In this document: piece by piece, positions 30,555-41,138 of the stretch | Layout: each line of letters opens with the position of its first letter | Numbering within the stretch: position 1 is the stretch's first letter | Assembly: GCA_902564695.1 (NCBI GenBank) | Contig: CACFCB010000008.1 | Location: 1 to 45,281, forward strand | Direction of reading: 5' to 3' | Length of the DNA stretch: 45,281 nt | From: an uncultured Prochlorococcus sp. | GTDB lineage: Bacteria; Cyanobacteriota; Cyanobacteriia; PCC-6307; Cyanobiaceae | Program-made: the position numbers and the translations under genes | The notes under the pieces: model-generated | What the model was told of the DNA's origin: nothing | Databases searched by the model: none | What the model saw: the letters and a program-made list of their open reading frames with translations, nothing else

Positions 30555-31625
30555 TTATTTGACTGATTGAGCTAGCTCCTCTAATAAAATTTCTGTTGTA
30601 GAAATATTTATACATGCATCAGTCACACTTTGTCCATAGGTAAGTTTTGACAAATCCGAATTTAATTTTTGATTGCCTTCCACAAGATGACTTTCAATCA
30701 TCACACCCATTACATTCTTTGATCCACCTTTTAACTGTGATGCGACATTACGTAAAACTTCTGATTGCTTACGAAAATCCTTATTTGAATTTCCATGGCT
30801 ACAGTCAACCATAACTCTTTCAGGCATCTTAAATTTTGCTAATTCATCTACAATTAAATTAATTGCATCAAGATGATAATTAGTGCCATTGTTACCGCCT
30901 CTTAGAACAAGATGACCATCTGGATTGCCTGTAGTGCTAACTATTGATGCATGTCCATCATTATTAATTCCTAAAAAATGATGGGGTTTTGAAGCCGCCT
31001 GCATCGCATTAATTGCTATCGTTGCAGTCCCATCAGTACCATTTTTGTACCCAACCGGCATAGATAAGCCTGAAGCCATTTCTCTATGTGTCTGACTTTC
31101 TGTAGTTCTTGCTCCAATAGCAGTCCAGCTAATTAAATCAGCAATATATTGAGGAACAACTGGATCAAGTAATTCAGTAGCTGCTGGCATGCCTTGTCTA
31201 GCTAAGTCAAGCAATAAACCTCGTGCTTTTCTTAATCCAGTATTTATATCGTAGGAATTATCAAGATGAGGATCATTAATAAGCCCTTTCCAACCAACGG
31301 TTGTACGTGGTTTCTCAAAATAAACACGCATAACAATTTCTAGCTCTTGACTATGTTTAACTCTCAATGGGGCTAAACGCTTTGCGTATTCAAGAGCAGC
31401 ATCTACATCATGAACAGAGCATGGTCCAACAATGACCAAAATGCGTGGATCAATACCATGAAGAATTGATTGAATCTTTTTTCGAGTAGTAGAAACAACT
31501 TCAGAAGCAGCCTTATCTAGTGGCAAATCCCTATGAATTAATGCTGGTGACATTAATGGACGAGTTTCGACCACATGAAGGTCAGAGGTGCTATCCACCA
31601 TTGAAAAATATGATGAGGTGGACAT
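30555..31625 (-). CDS. 3-deoxy-D-arabino-heptulosonate 7-phosphate synthase, class I
   Basis: Condenses PEP and erythrose-4-phosphate, the first step of the shikimate pathway. The 356-aa length and motifs fit the AroF/G/H type (class I alpha): ILVIVGPCSVHDVDAALEYA, MRVYFEKPRTTVGWKGLINDP, and the metal-site Cys-His region MVDCSHGNSNKDF. Which feedback amino acid it senses cannot be read, so no letter is assigned. aroE, another shikimate gene, lies about 10 kb away. Confidence 0.93.
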   Translation of the reverse strand: MSTSSYFSMVDSTSDLHVVETRPLMSPALIHRDLPLDKAASEVVSTTRKKIQSILHGIDPRILVIVGPCSVHDVDAALEYAKRLAPLRVKHSQELEIVMRVYFEKPRTTVGWKGLINDPHLDNSYDINTGLRKARGLLLDLARQGMPAATELLDPVVPQYIADLISWTAIGARTTESQTHREMASGLSMPVGYKNGTDGTATIAINAMQAASKPHHFLGINNDGHASIVSTTGNPDGHLVLRGGNNGTNYHLDAINLIVDELAKFKMPERVMVDCSHGNSNKDFRKQSEVLRNVASQLKGGSKNVMGVMIESHLVEGNQKLNSDLSKLTYGQSVTDACINISTTEILLEELAQSVK

Positions 31626-31777
31626 TTAAAACGTGATCATAGATATAAGATTAGAGAAGTATCAGTCATAGGGGGGTAATAAATTGCATTATCTGAATGT
31701 TTGTTCAAGAAACATGCGGTTGTAAAAAATGAAAATAAAAGGCTCTCACTCAAATACATCCTCTCTTGAGATTTAAA

Positions 31778-34378
31778 ATGCTGAAAAATTATTTATCACA
31801 TGTTGAAGAAAGAAAAGCTTTGGGTATCCCTCCGCTTCCTTTAGATGCAAAACAGACTCAGGCTTTAACAAAATTATTAGAGAAGCCAGATAAAGAAATC
31901 GATGCCAATTTCTTGCTGGAGCTTCTTATCAATAGAATTCCTCCAGGAGTTGACCAAGCCTCTTATGTTAAAGCAACTTGGCTGAGCTCAATTGCTCAAG
32001 AAGAATTAAAGAGCCCATTGGTTAGTCCTTTAAAAGCCACTGAACTTTTGGGAACAATGATTGGGGGATACAATGTAGCAGCTTTAATAGAAATACTAAA
32101 ATCTAAAAATAAAGAATTAGCAACCTCAGCATGCGAATCACTGAGTAATACTCTTTTAGTTTATGATGCTTTGAATGACATTTTAGAATTAGCAAAAAAC
32201 AATAAATATGCAGAAAAAGTTATCAATAGTTGGTCCAATGGAGAATGGTTTACCAATAAAAAACCTTTGGCAGAAGAACTTACAGTAACAGTTTTTAAAG
32301 TTGAAGGAGAAACAAATACAGATGATCTCTCTCCAGCAACTCATGCCACAACTAGACCAGATATTCCTCTTCATGCTCTAGCAATGCTAGAAACTAGAGA
32401 TCCAAATGGTTTAAGTACTATTGAAGAATTAAAAAACAAAGGACATTCAATTGCATATGTTGGCGATGTAGTTGGAACAGGAAGCTCAAGAAAATCAGCA
32501 ATCAATTCTGTACTTTGGCATATAGGACAAGATATACCTTACGTACCAAATAAACGAGGGAGTGGGGTCGTAATAGGAGGCAAAATTGCTCCTATCTTCT
32601 TTAATACTGCTGAAGATTCAGGAGCACTTCCTATTGAATGCGATGTAAGCAAACTCAAAACAGGTGATGTCATAACTATTTTTCCTTATAAAGGAGAGAT
32701 TAGAAGATATACCAATGAAGCAAACGTTGGAGAACTTTTATCAACATTTGACTTGTCACCTCAAACTATTACTGATGAAGTTAGAGCCGGTGGACGCATT
32801 CCTTTGATGATTGGAAGAGCCTTAACAGACAAAATCAGAGCAAAATTAAAACTTACACCTTCTAATCTTTTTATTCGTCCAGGCCAGCCACCAGTATCCA
32901 AGCATGGTTTCACACAAGCACAAAAAATTGTTGGAAAAGCATGTGGTTTAACAGGAGTTCTTCCTGGTGCCAGTTGTGAACCAATAATGACAACAGTAGG
33001 TAGTCAAGATACGACCGGCCCAATGACCAGAGATGAAATGAAAGAATTAGCCTGTTTAGGATTTTCTGCTGATTTAGTTATGCAGAGTTTCTGTCATACA
33101 GCTGCATATCCGAAACCTGTCGATATCAAGACTCAAAAAGAACTACCTGATTTTTTTGCTGAAAGAGGAGGCATAGCCCTAAAACCTGGTGATGGGATTA
33201 TTCACAGTTGGTTAAATAGGATGCTTTTACCTGACACTGTAGGCACCGGTGGTGATAGCCATACTCGATTTCCTTTGGGCATTTCATTTCCAGGAGGGTC
33301 AGGAGTCGTAGCATTTGCAGCTGCAATTGGTTCTATGCCTTTAGACATGCCAGAGTCAGTCCTTGTCCGTTTTGAAGGGTCTTTACAAACTGGAGTCACT
33401 TTAAGAGATGTCGTTAATGCTATCCCATGGATGGCCATCCAAAGAGGTCTCTTAACTGTTGAAAAAAGCAACAAAGTCAATATATTTAATGGAAAAATAT
33501 TAGAAATTGAAGGACTCCCAAATCTAAAACTAGAGCAAGCCTTTGAACTAACTGATGCAAGTGCAGAAAGATCATGTGCAGGATGCACTATTCAACTATC
33601 TGAAGCAACAATCAGTGAATATTTAACAAGCAATATTGTTTTACTAAAAAATATGATTGCAAGAGGATACAAAGATGCAAGAACAATAGGTAGAAGAATT
33701 AAAGAAATGGAAGATTGGTTAAAAAAACCGGAATTGTTAAAAGCTGATTTGAATGCTAAATACTCAGAAATTATCGAAATAAATTTAAATGAATTAAAAG
33801 AACCCGTTTTAGCTTGTCCAAATGATCCCGATAACGTCAAACTTTTAAGCGACGTCGCAGGCACTCCTATTCAAGAAGTTTTTATTGGATCTTGTATGAC
33901 TAATATTGGACATTATCGAGCAGCTGCAAAAATCCTCGAAGGAGAGGGAAAAAATTCCGCTCGCTTATGGGTATGTCCACCAACGCGAATGGATGAAGAA
34001 ATTTTAAAACAAGAAGGCTATTACGAAATTTTTGAAAAAGCTGGAAGCCGAATGGAAATGCCTGGTTGTTCTCTGTGCATGGGTAATCAAGCTCGTGTAG
34101 AAGACAATACAACTGTATTCTCGACAAGTACTAGGAATTTTAATAACAGATTAGGAAAAGGTGCTCAAGTATTCTTAGGAAGTGCCGAACTAGCTGCAGT
34201 TTGCGCTTTACTTGGTCATATCCCAACAACTAAAGAGTATCTTGAAATAGCTTCAAGAAAAGTTTCCCCTTTAACTAACGAAATTTACAGGTACTTAAAC
34301 TTTAATGAAATACCAAATTTTATCGAAGATGGTCGTGTAATAACAAAAGAACAAGAAGCCTCTATTTTACAAAACTAA
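31778..34378 (+). CDS. acnB: Aconitate hydratase B
   Basis: Interconverts citrate and isocitrate. The 866-aa protein has the AcnB domain order: an N-terminal helical HEAT-like domain (residues 1 to about 160), the swivel domain (about 165-360, [25 protein letters not shown]), then the catalytic part. Cluster ligands are in [13 protein letters not shown] and [14 protein letters not shown]. In cyanobacteria this feeds 2-oxoglutarate synthesis and thus nitrogen assimilation and NtcA signalling. The frame could begin at a TTG (31766), but the ATG at 31778 ([13 protein letters not shown]) matches AcnB starts. Confidence 0.97.
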   Translation: MLKNYLSHVEERKALGIPPLPLDAKQTQALTKLLEKPDKEIDANFLLELLINRIPPGVDQASYVKATWLSSIAQEELKSPLVSPLKATELLGTMIGGYNVAALIEILKSKNKELATSACESLSNTLLVYDALNDILELAKNNKYAEKVINSWSNGEWFTNKKPLAEELTVTVFKVEGETNTDDLSPATHATTRPDIPLHALAMLETRDPNGLSTIEELKNKGHSIAYVGDVVGTGSSRKSAINSVLWHIGQDIPYVPNKRGSGVVIGGKIAPIFFNTAEDSGALPIECDVSKLKTGDVITIFPYKGEIRRYTNEANVGELLSTFDLSPQTITDEVRAGGRIPLMIGRALTDKIRAKLKLTPSNLFIRPGQPPVSKHGFTQAQKIVGKACGLTGVLPGASCEPIMTTVGSQDTTGPMTRDEMKELACLGFSADLVMQSFCHTAAYPKPVDIKTQKELPDFFAERGGIALKPGDGIIHSWLNRMLLPDTVGTGGDSHTRFPLGISFPGGSGVVAFAAAIGSMPLDMPESVLVRFEGSLQTGVTLRDVVNAIPWMAIQRGLLTVEKSNKVNIFNGKILEIEGLPNLKLEQAFELTDASAERSCAGCTIQLSEATISEYLTSNIVLLKNMIARGYKDARTIGRRIKEMEDWLKKPELLKADLNAKYSEIIEINLNELKEPVLACPNDPDNVKLLSDVAGTPIQEVFIGSCMTNIGHYRAAAKILEGEGKNSARLWVCPPTRMDEEILKQEGYYEIFEKAGSRMEMPGCSLCMGNQARVEDNTTVFSTSTRNFNNRLGKGAQVFLGSAELAAVCALLGHIPTTKEYLEIASRKVSPLTNEIYRYLNFNEIPNFIEDGRVITKEQEASILQN

Positions 34379-34388
34379 GCTGCTTTCA

Positions 34389-35750
34389 ATGATCAAAAGT
34401 ACAAGTCAAAGTCCTATACAAAAAAAATCAAATCAAAGCATAAAAAAATTACTTCAGAAAAAATGGCTTACTGTCATTCTTGCTCTCATCCTTACAGGAT
34501 TAGGTGCCGCTTTAACAGGAATATTATTTAAAACGGGAATTCACACATTAGAAAATTATCGATCAAATCTTCTTAGACATATACCAAGATGGATAGTCTT
34601 ACCAATATTAGGAACATTAGGAGGACTAATTTCTGGGTCACTAATTCAAAATTTTTCACCTGCTGCAAAAGGAGCAGGAGTTAGCCACATCATTGCTTTT
34701 CTTCGACATAAACCAGTCCCTATGGGATTGAGAGTTGGAATAGTCAAACTATTTGCTGGAATAATTGCAATTGGTAGTGGATTCCCACTGGGACCAGAGG
34801 GCCCAGCAGTACAAATGGGAGGTTCAGTAGCATGGAAAATGGCAAAATGGTTAAAAGCTCCAATTTCATTTCGTAGAGTCATAGTCGCAGCAGGAGGGGG
34901 GGCTGGAATCGCAGCTATTTTCAGTGCACCAATTGGTGGTTTTATCTATGCAGTAGAAGAACTTCTAAATTCGGCTAGACCAGTAGTCCTATTGCTAGTG
35001 GTCGTAACAACATTCTGGGCTGATAGTTGTGCTGATATTTTGCAAGCAATTGGACTGGATCAAAAAGCTGGTGGATTTGTAAATAATTTAGGTTTTCAAT
35101 TAGAGAGAGCATATACACCAATAATAAAGTTCTTTCCAATAGACTTTTTATATCTCATAGCTTTAGGCATTTTGCTTGGACTCTTAGCGGAAATTTATTG
35201 TCAATATGTTCTAAAAATGCAAGTAATTGGAAACAGGTTTTTTAAAAATAAAACTGTTGAAAGGATGAGTTTATCGGGTTTAATATTAGGTACAATATAT
35301 TCAATTGTTCCTGAAAATTTTCATAATATTGAGGGATTGCAAAAGTTAATTGTTAATGAAAGTAGCAGTTTTACACTCTCATTAAGTATATTTTTATTAT
35401 TATTTTTTTCATCTGGTCTAGCTGCTGCATCAGGAGCTCCAGGTGGATTATTCTATCCAATGTTAACCCTTGGAGGAGCAATAGGTTTAGCAAGTAGTAT
35501 TGGAGTAGAAACCTTAACAGGCCATGTGCCTTCAACATACATATTTGCTGGCATGGGAGGATTTGTTGCTGGCTGTTCGAGAACACCATTAACAGCAATG
35601 TTTTTAGCATTTGCATTAACAAAAAATCTACTTATACTAAAACCCCTTTTAATTACATGTATTGCAAGCTTTTTAACCGCCAGAATATTTAATGCACATT
35701 CTATTTATGAAAGACAAATTGAGATTGAAGAAGGTGAATTAATACAATAA
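34389..35750 (+). CDS. ClC-family chloride channel or H+/Cl- antiporter
   Basis: A 453-aa polytopic protein with the three ClC signatures: GSGFPLGPEGPAVQMGG (about residues 132-148, retaining the gating glutamate of GxEGP), GGGAGIAAIFSAPIGG (about 169-184) and SGAPGGLFYPMLTLGGAIG (about 346-364). The N-terminus is a short basic tail before the first helix. There are no C-terminal CBS domains. Whether it is a channel or an exchanger is not decided by these motifs. It starts 10 bp after acnB and is probably co-transcribed. Confidence 0.93.
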   Translation: MIKSTSQSPIQKKSNQSIKKLLQKKWLTVILALILTGLGAALTGILFKTGIHTLENYRSNLLRHIPRWIVLPILGTLGGLISGSLIQNFSPAAKGAGVSHIIAFLRHKPVPMGLRVGIVKLFAGIIAIGSGFPLGPEGPAVQMGGSVAWKMAKWLKAPISFRRVIVAAGGGAGIAAIFSAPIGGFIYAVEELLNSARPVVLLLVVVTTFWADSCADILQAIGLDQKAGGFVNNLGFQLERAYTPIIKFFPIDFLYLIALGILLGLLAEIYCQYVLKMQVIGNRFFKNKTVERMSLSGLILGTIYSIVPENFHNIEGLQKLIVNESSSFTLSLSIFLLLFFSSGLAAASGAPGGLFYPMLTLGGAIGLASSIGVETLTGHVPSTYIFAGMGGFVAGCSRTPLTAMFLAFALTKNLLILKPLLITCIASFLTARIFNAHSIYERQIEIEEGELIQ

Positions 35751-35753
35751 TTT

Positions 35754-37058
35754 TTAACTTTCTTTAAATGAAATATTGTGCACATTAGAATTAATAATAA
35801 TACATCTAAGACCTATTAATAATAACCATCCCAACATATTAACTCTACTGTCAAATAATGGAATATCTGTAGCATGGAAACAAATAAGAATCAAAACAGA
35901 TGTCCACCAAGCACGATCAATAATTGAAATTTTTTGATCATTTAATTTATGAAAGATTCCATAATAAGATGAAACTATTAATAAGAAAAAGACAAATATA
36001 TTCATCAAAAGAGAAACTAAAATACCATGACTAATTGCAAGTTCTAAAGGCAAGTTATGTGAATGACCATGAGATAAACCTGATCTCAAAGGATAAATAA
36101 TTGAAAAAGCTGCTGCTCCCCATCCCCAAAAAGGTTTTTCAAAAATTAAATCAATCGCAATTTTCCATTGACCAATACGTGTTGCTTCAAGAGGTCTGGC
36201 ATCTACAAACTTCATATCATTTAATCTCATCCAGATTGATTCCGGTACAATGGTTCTTGCAAATTGTTGTATTTGAAAATCAAAAAATGGTAAGACGGCA
36301 ATTATAACTGGAAGAAAACTAATTAGCATTAAGGGTATTAACCAGCCCCAAGATGCAGATCCAAAAACTAAAGGTAATGCTAAAAATATTGCTCCCCATG
36401 CGTTTCGAGAATCAGTCAAAATCATTGCCAAAACAAATGTAATCAAAAAAGCAAAGGGAATAAGTCGGTTTCTTCCAAAAATAAAAGGCTGCAGAAAAGA
36501 TGCCAAACAGAATGGCCATACTCCCGATAACCATGCTGCAGTTATATTTGCATAATCAAACAACCCGGACAATCTACCGAAAGGCTCTCCGCCTGGAGCA
36601 ATAAACCAAATAATTAAACCATTAAAAAGCTCCAAAGGTCCCTGCCATCCAAGCCATAATTGACCAAAGCCAGTTATCAAAACAGGTAAAGTCCCCAAAA
36701 CAAGCCAAGAAGCACATTTTTTTCTTCTTTCTTGACTTACTAAATATGGTTGTAAGCCCCAAAAGCACCAAAAAAATGGAAACCAATTAAAAAGACCAAT
36801 CCATGCTAACCATCCAGTTTGGGAGCGAATGCAACCAATTAACATCAAAACAAATACAAGCACTAAAGGATAATTCCAATATTCCCTCCAATAGAAATCC
36901 CTTCTATTAAAACTTCCTTCAATAAGAGCTACAAGCAAAAATATATAAGAAATTACGGCACTTGAAGGCAAGCAAAATACTCCTATTTGAAAACAGCTCC
37001 AACCAATGTTTTTTAATAAATTATTTTTTAAATTAAAGAAGTTAACACCATTAATCAT
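35754..37058 (-). CDS. O-antigen ligase-like membrane protein (IctB-like)
   Basis: A 434-aa protein with about ten to twelve membrane segments. The PF04932-type core is clear: TDSRNAWGAIFLALPL, then TRIGQWKIAIDLIFEKPFWGWG, then the periplasmic SHGHSHNLPLELAISHG. In cyanobacteria such proteins are often labelled IctB, a putative bicarbonate-transport factor. That role is disputed, and a polysaccharide ligase or polymerase function is equally possible. It overlaps purU by 4 bp, which gives no functional hint, and its 3' end is 3 bp from the convergent ClC gene. Confidence 0.8.
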   Translation of the reverse strand: MINGVNFFNLKNNLLKNIGWSCFQIGVFCLPSSAVISYIFLLVALIEGSFNRRDFYWREYWNYPLVLVFVLMLIGCIRSQTGWLAWIGLFNWFPFFWCFWGLQPYLVSQERRKKCASWLVLGTLPVLITGFGQLWLGWQGPLELFNGLIIWFIAPGGEPFGRLSGLFDYANITAAWLSGVWPFCLASFLQPFIFGRNRLIPFAFLITFVLAMILTDSRNAWGAIFLALPLVFGSASWGWLIPLMLISFLPVIIAVLPFFDFQIQQFARTIVPESIWMRLNDMKFVDARPLEATRIGQWKIAIDLIFEKPFWGWGAAAFSIIYPLRSGLSHGHSHNLPLELAISHGILVSLLMNIFVFFLLIVSSYYGIFHKLNDQKISIIDRAWWTSVLILICFHATDIPLFDSRVNMLGWLLLIGLRCIIINSNVHNISFKES

Positions 37059-37924
37059 GTAAATACAGCGGTTCTTCCGTTATAAACAATAACTTGCCTT
37101 CTTAAATGCAATCTTAAAGCTCTTGCCAAGGCAACTCTCTCTAAATCTCTACCTTTTCTTATTAAGTCTGAAACCTCATCACGGTGACTCACATTTGATA
37201 TGGTTTGTTCAATTATAGGACCAGCATCAAGATCCTTAGTGACATAATGTGCAGTTGCACCAATTAATTTTACCCCTCTTTCCCAAGCTTGATGATATGG
37301 TTGAGCACCTTTAAAAGCTGGAAGAAAAGAATGATGAATATTAATTAAGTGGGGAAACTTATCTAAAAATGAGCTACTTAAAATCTGCATATATTTGGCC
37401 AAAACCCCTAAATCAATTTTATACTCATTCATTAATTCTAAAATTTTACTTTCTGAATCTGATTTATTATTTTTATTTACTTCTATATGCTTAAAAGGAA
37501 TATGAAAGCCTAAGCAAATTTCCTCTAAATCTAAATGATTTGAAATAACCAAAGGAACATTCATACATAATTCGCCCGTCTTAACTCTCCATAAAAGATC
37601 AACTAAGCAGTGACTCTGCTTACTCACAAAAATTGCAACATTAGGAATGTCATCTGAAAAACTCAATACTGCTTTTCCATTCAATCGCTGCTCTAGTAAA
37701 ATCACCTCAGAATTGATTTCATTTTTATCTAACAAAAACCCATCGAAATCCCACTCAATCCGGCTAAGAAACAATTTTGCATCAGAGTCTGTATGGTGAT
37801 CGGCATGTCTAATATTCCCATTTTTACTTGCAATCCAACTTGCCAAATCACTAACAAGTCCAGGCTTATCGGGACAAATGAACTGTAAGATAACTGTTTT
37901 GATGTCCACTCTTTCTATATCCAT
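37055..37924 (-). CDS. purU: Formyltetrahydrofolate deformylase
   Basis: Hydrolyses 10-formyl-THF to THF and formate, balancing one-carbon pools; in plants it is needed for photorespiratory glycine cleavage. The 289-aa protein has an N-terminal ACT domain (VILQFICPDKPGLVSDLASWIA) and a C-terminal formyltransferase domain with LINIHHSFLPAFKGAQPYHQA, GATAHYVTKDLDAGPIIEQ (the catalytic His and Asp regions) and VSHRDEVSDL. A pairing with gcvT in one-carbon metabolism is plausible. It is divergent from the ThiO-like gene. Confidence 0.95.
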   Translation of the reverse strand: MDIERVDIKTVILQFICPDKPGLVSDLASWIASKNGNIRHADHHTDSDAKLFLSRIEWDFDGFLLDKNEINSEVILLEQRLNGKAVLSFSDDIPNVAIFVSKQSHCLVDLLWRVKTGELCMNVPLVISNHLDLEEICLGFHIPFKHIEVNKNNKSDSESKILELMNEYKIDLGVLAKYMQILSSSFLDKFPHLINIHHSFLPAFKGAQPYHQAWERGVKLIGATAHYVTKDLDAGPIIEQTISNVSHRDEVSDLIRKGRDLERVALARALRLHLRRQVIVYNGRTAVFT

Positions 37925-37995
37925 TAAATTTAACTATTCTCTTTTTTAGACCACTCATTGCAAATTAACAAGCAAATTTAATAGCATTTGTGCAA

Positions 37996-39102
37996 ATGGA
38001 TAGGCAAAAAGCAAAAAAAAATCATATAGAAATATCAATTATCGGAGGTGGAATAGCTGGAATTACAACTGCTTTTCATCTTGTACAAAAAGGTTATAAA
38101 GTAAATTTAATTGACCCAAAAGTTAACTCAAAAATCAATAATTTAATTCCACAAAATGGATCACAAGCAGCATTGGGTGTATTGATGGGAAATAGCTACA
38201 AAAGATCAAAAGGAAGAGCCTTTTTACTAAGAAATAAAAGTATGCAATTATGGAGAGAATGGCTATTTCAAATAGATCCTTCTAAATCAGTTATTAAATT
38301 AGAAAAGCCATTGATTCAATTAGCAAATACAGAAAAAGAATATCAATCTATGATTAAAATAAGTCAAACTAAAAAAAAATATGGAATTGAACTTTTAGAT
38401 AATATATCTATAGATTTCTGGAGCTCAATCTTTGAAAAAAAAATTATAGGCGGTCTAGCATCTCATAACGATGGTCGATTAAATCCTACAAACTTATTAA
38501 ATATTTTGATGAATAATCTGGATAATTTAAAGGTCAATAAAATTGAAAATAATGTAATGCAAATTAAAAGAAATAATAATTCAATTCATAAAAGCTGGAA
38601 TATTTATTTAGACAATAATCAATCTATTAATCAAGATTGTGTCGTGATTTGTTCCGCATTAAATACTCAAGAACTTCTAAAACCATTAGGTCATAAAATA
38701 CTTTTAGAACCAATATTAGGACAAGTTATTGAGTTGGAATTAGAGCATAAAACTAAAAATTGGGAAAAATGGCCTGCGGTATTAAATTATCAATCTATAA
38801 ATTTCTTACACCATAAACCAAAGCACATATTGATGGGAGCAACTATTGAAAGAGGAATTCAAGCAAGTGTTTTGGATAAACAAAAAATGTTAAATATGAA
38901 TAACTCAGCTCCGAATTGGATAAAAAACGCTCAAATCAACCATGAATGGAAAGGACTAAGAGCGAGACCAATAGGTGAACCCTCTCCATTATTAAAAGAA
39001 TTAGAGAAAGGATTATTAATTAACTCAGGACATTACAGAAACGGGATTCTGTTAGCACCTGCTTGTGCTGAATGGATTGGATTTAAAATTGAAAACTTAT
39101 AA
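37996..39102 (+). CDS. FAD-dependent amino acid oxidase (DAO/ThiO-like)
   Basis: A 368-aa flavoprotein. The N-terminal Rossmann motif is ISIIGGGIAGITTAFHLVQKGYKVNLID (GxGxxG then an acidic residue). The C-terminal segment RARPIGEPSPLL and INSGHYRNGILLAPACAEWI fit the D-amino-acid oxidase / glycine oxidase ThiO group. The substrate is uncertain; a thiamine link (ThiO) is one possibility but no thi gene is adjacent. A GTG two codons upstream (37990) is an alternative start. Confidence 0.82.
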   Translation: MDRQKAKKNHIEISIIGGGIAGITTAFHLVQKGYKVNLIDPKVNSKINNLIPQNGSQAALGVLMGNSYKRSKGRAFLLRNKSMQLWREWLFQIDPSKSVIKLEKPLIQLANTEKEYQSMIKISQTKKKYGIELLDNISIDFWSSIFEKKIIGGLASHNDGRLNPTNLLNILMNNLDNLKVNKIENNVMQIKRNNNSIHKSWNIYLDNNQSINQDCVVICSALNTQELLKPLGHKILLEPILGQVIELELEHKTKNWEKWPAVLNYQSINFLHHKPKHILMGATIERGIQASVLDKQKMLNMNNSAPNWIKNAQINHEWKGLRARPIGEPSPLLKELEKGLLINSGHYRNGILLAPACAEWIGFKIENL

Positions 39103-39124
39103 TTCTTAGATAAAAAGTTTTTCA

Positions 39125-41017
39125 CTATTTAGTCTCAGTAAACTCAGCATCAATAACATCATCACCATCGTTTTTCTTATTATTATTTGTATCTTCAGCA
39201 GCTTGAGAAGCAGCATTTGCTTGCTGATATACAGAGGCACCTAGTGAATACAATTCTTGTTGAAGCTCTTCCACTAATGATTTCATAGATTCATAATCAT
39301 CTTTTTCAGTTGCCTCTTTCAACTTAATACGTTTTTCTTCAACTTTATTTTTGGCAGCATCATCTACTTTATCTCCGAGTTCACCAATTTGTTTTTCAGC
39401 TTGATAAACAAGCGTTTCGGCTTGATTTTTAATATCGATCTTTTCACGTTTTTCTTTATCAGCTGAAGCATTCATTTCTGCATCTTTAACCATTTTATCT
39501 ACTTCATTGTCAGACAAAGTAGATGCTCCAGTGATGGAAATACTTTGTTCTTTTCCACTTCCCTTATCTTTCGCTGTGACGCTGAGAATACCATTTGCAT
39601 CAATATCAAAAGTTACTTCGATTTGAGGAACGCCACGTGGAGCTGGCGGGATCCCATCTAAGCGAAAAGTCCCCAAACTTTTATTATCAGAAGCCATCTC
39701 ACGTTCTCCTTGTAAAACGTGAATTTCTACATTGGTTTGGCCATCAACTGCAGTGGAATATGTTTCTGCTTTTTTAGTTGGAACGGTGGTATTTCTTGAA
39801 ATCATTTTTGTCATAACACCACCTAAGGTTTCAACACCAAGAGACAAAGGGGTTACATCAAGTAAAAGGATATCTTTAACTTCTCCAGCAAGAACTCCCC
39901 CTTGAATTGCCGCTCCAACAGCAACAACTTCATCAGGGTTAACCGTTTGATTTGGATCCTTAGTAGTTACTCTTTTGACTAACTCTTTGACAGCTGGCAT
40001 TCGTGTAGAACCTCCAACCATCACAATTTCATCTATTTCACCAGTAGATAATTTGGCATCTTTTAAAGCTTGTTCCACAGGAACCCTACAACGATCAATA
40101 AGATTTGAAGCTAGTTCTTCAAATTTCCCTCTAGTAAGAGTTAAATCAAGATGCTTGGGGCCCTCTGGTGTAGCTGTAATGAAAGGTAAATTAATTTCAC
40201 TCTGAGTAGCATTAGAAAGCTCTATTTTTGCTTTTTCAGCTGCTTCAGTTAAACGCTGTAAAGCCTGTTTATCCTGACGAAGATCAATACCTTCATTGCT
40301 TTTAAATGTAGAAGCCAAATGATCAACAATTACACGGTCAAAGTCATCTCCACCAAGATGTGTATCACCAGATGTTGAAAGAACTTCAAAAACTCCGTCT
40401 CCTACTTCTAATACAGATACATCAAAAGTTCCTCCGCCCAAATCAAAAACTAAGATTCTTTCGTTACTTTTTTTATCTAGACCATAAGCCAGAGCAGCTG
40501 CAGTTGGTTCATTTATAATTCGAAGAACTTCTAATCCAGCAATTTTCCCAGCATCTTTAGTTGCTTGTCGCTGGGAATCATTGAAATATGCAGGAACTGT
40601 AATTACAGCTTGTGTGACTGTTTCACCAAGGTATTTACCAGCATCATCAGAAAGTTTCCTAAGGACTTGAGCACTAACTTCTTCGGGAGAGAATTGTTTA
40701 TCAAGAATTGGACACTTCAATTTAACGTTAGAACCTGCTTTCTCAACTCCATAACTGACTTCTTTTGATTCATCATTAACCTCATCTACACGACGACCAA
40801 CAAACCTCTTTGAGGAGTAAAAAGTATTCTCTGGATTCATCACCGCTTGACGTTTGGCAATCTGACCTACCAATTGATCTTGATTTTTGGTGTATGCAAC
40901 CACAGATGGTGTAGTTCTAAATCCCTCAGCATTTGCGATTACAGTGGGCTTACCCCCTTCCATAACAGCTACGCAACTATTTGTAGTACCTAGATCGATT
41001 CCGACAACCTTCCCCAT
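39125..41017 (-). CDS. dnaK: Molecular chaperone DnaK (Hsp70)
   Basis: An ATP-dependent chaperone that works with DnaJ and GrpE. The 630-aa protein begins [22 protein letters not shown], with the phosphate-binding loops [18 protein letters not shown] and [16 protein letters not shown]. The substrate-binding domain includes [16 protein letters not shown]. The tail is Asp/Glu-rich, ending [12 protein letters not shown]. It has a Shine-Dalgarno-like GGAG about 10 bases before its ATG. Cyanobacteria have several DnaK proteins; this one looks like the major canonical form. dnaJ and grpE are not in the window. Confidence 0.98.
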   Translation of the reverse strand: MGKVVGIDLGTTNSCVAVMEGGKPTVIANAEGFRTTPSVVAYTKNQDQLVGQIAKRQAVMNPENTFYSSKRFVGRRVDEVNDESKEVSYGVEKAGSNVKLKCPILDKQFSPEEVSAQVLRKLSDDAGKYLGETVTQAVITVPAYFNDSQRQATKDAGKIAGLEVLRIINEPTAAALAYGLDKKSNERILVFDLGGGTFDVSVLEVGDGVFEVLSTSGDTHLGGDDFDRVIVDHLASTFKSNEGIDLRQDKQALQRLTEAAEKAKIELSNATQSEINLPFITATPEGPKHLDLTLTRGKFEELASNLIDRCRVPVEQALKDAKLSTGEIDEIVMVGGSTRMPAVKELVKRVTTKDPNQTVNPDEVVAVGAAIQGGVLAGEVKDILLLDVTPLSLGVETLGGVMTKMISRNTTVPTKKAETYSTAVDGQTNVEIHVLQGEREMASDNKSLGTFRLDGIPPAPRGVPQIEVTFDIDANGILSVTAKDKGSGKEQSISITGASTLSDNEVDKMVKDAEMNASADKEKREKIDIKNQAETLVYQAEKQIGELGDKVDDAAKNKVEEKRIKLKEATEKDDYESMKSLVEELQQELYSLGASVYQQANAASQAAEDTNNNKKNDGDDVIDAEFTETK

Positions 41018-41070
41018 GGGTGATGATCTCCAGTTAGATTTCTTTCTTTAAGAAACATCCTCGTCAGTCA

Positions 41071-41108
41071 AACCACTTTGAGGCGAGGCGTGGTTCCCGA
41101 ACAGCCTC
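41071..41108 (-). promoter_or_regulatory. GC-rich dnaK leader with two mutually exclusive hairpins
   Basis: In the 121-bp dnaK-aroE gap one GC-rich block stands out. On the dnaK strand, GAGGC (41108-41104) pairs with GCCTC (41089-41085) around a small inner GTT/AAC stem. Alternatively AACCAC (41095-41090) pairs with GTGGTT (41076-41071). The two stems compete for overlapping bases. It could be a leader structure or a small RNA. No promoter was pinned down, so this is a weak call. Confidence 0.3.
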
Positions 41109-41138
41109 TCAAAAATTTTGACTCAACATCAGTAGAAA

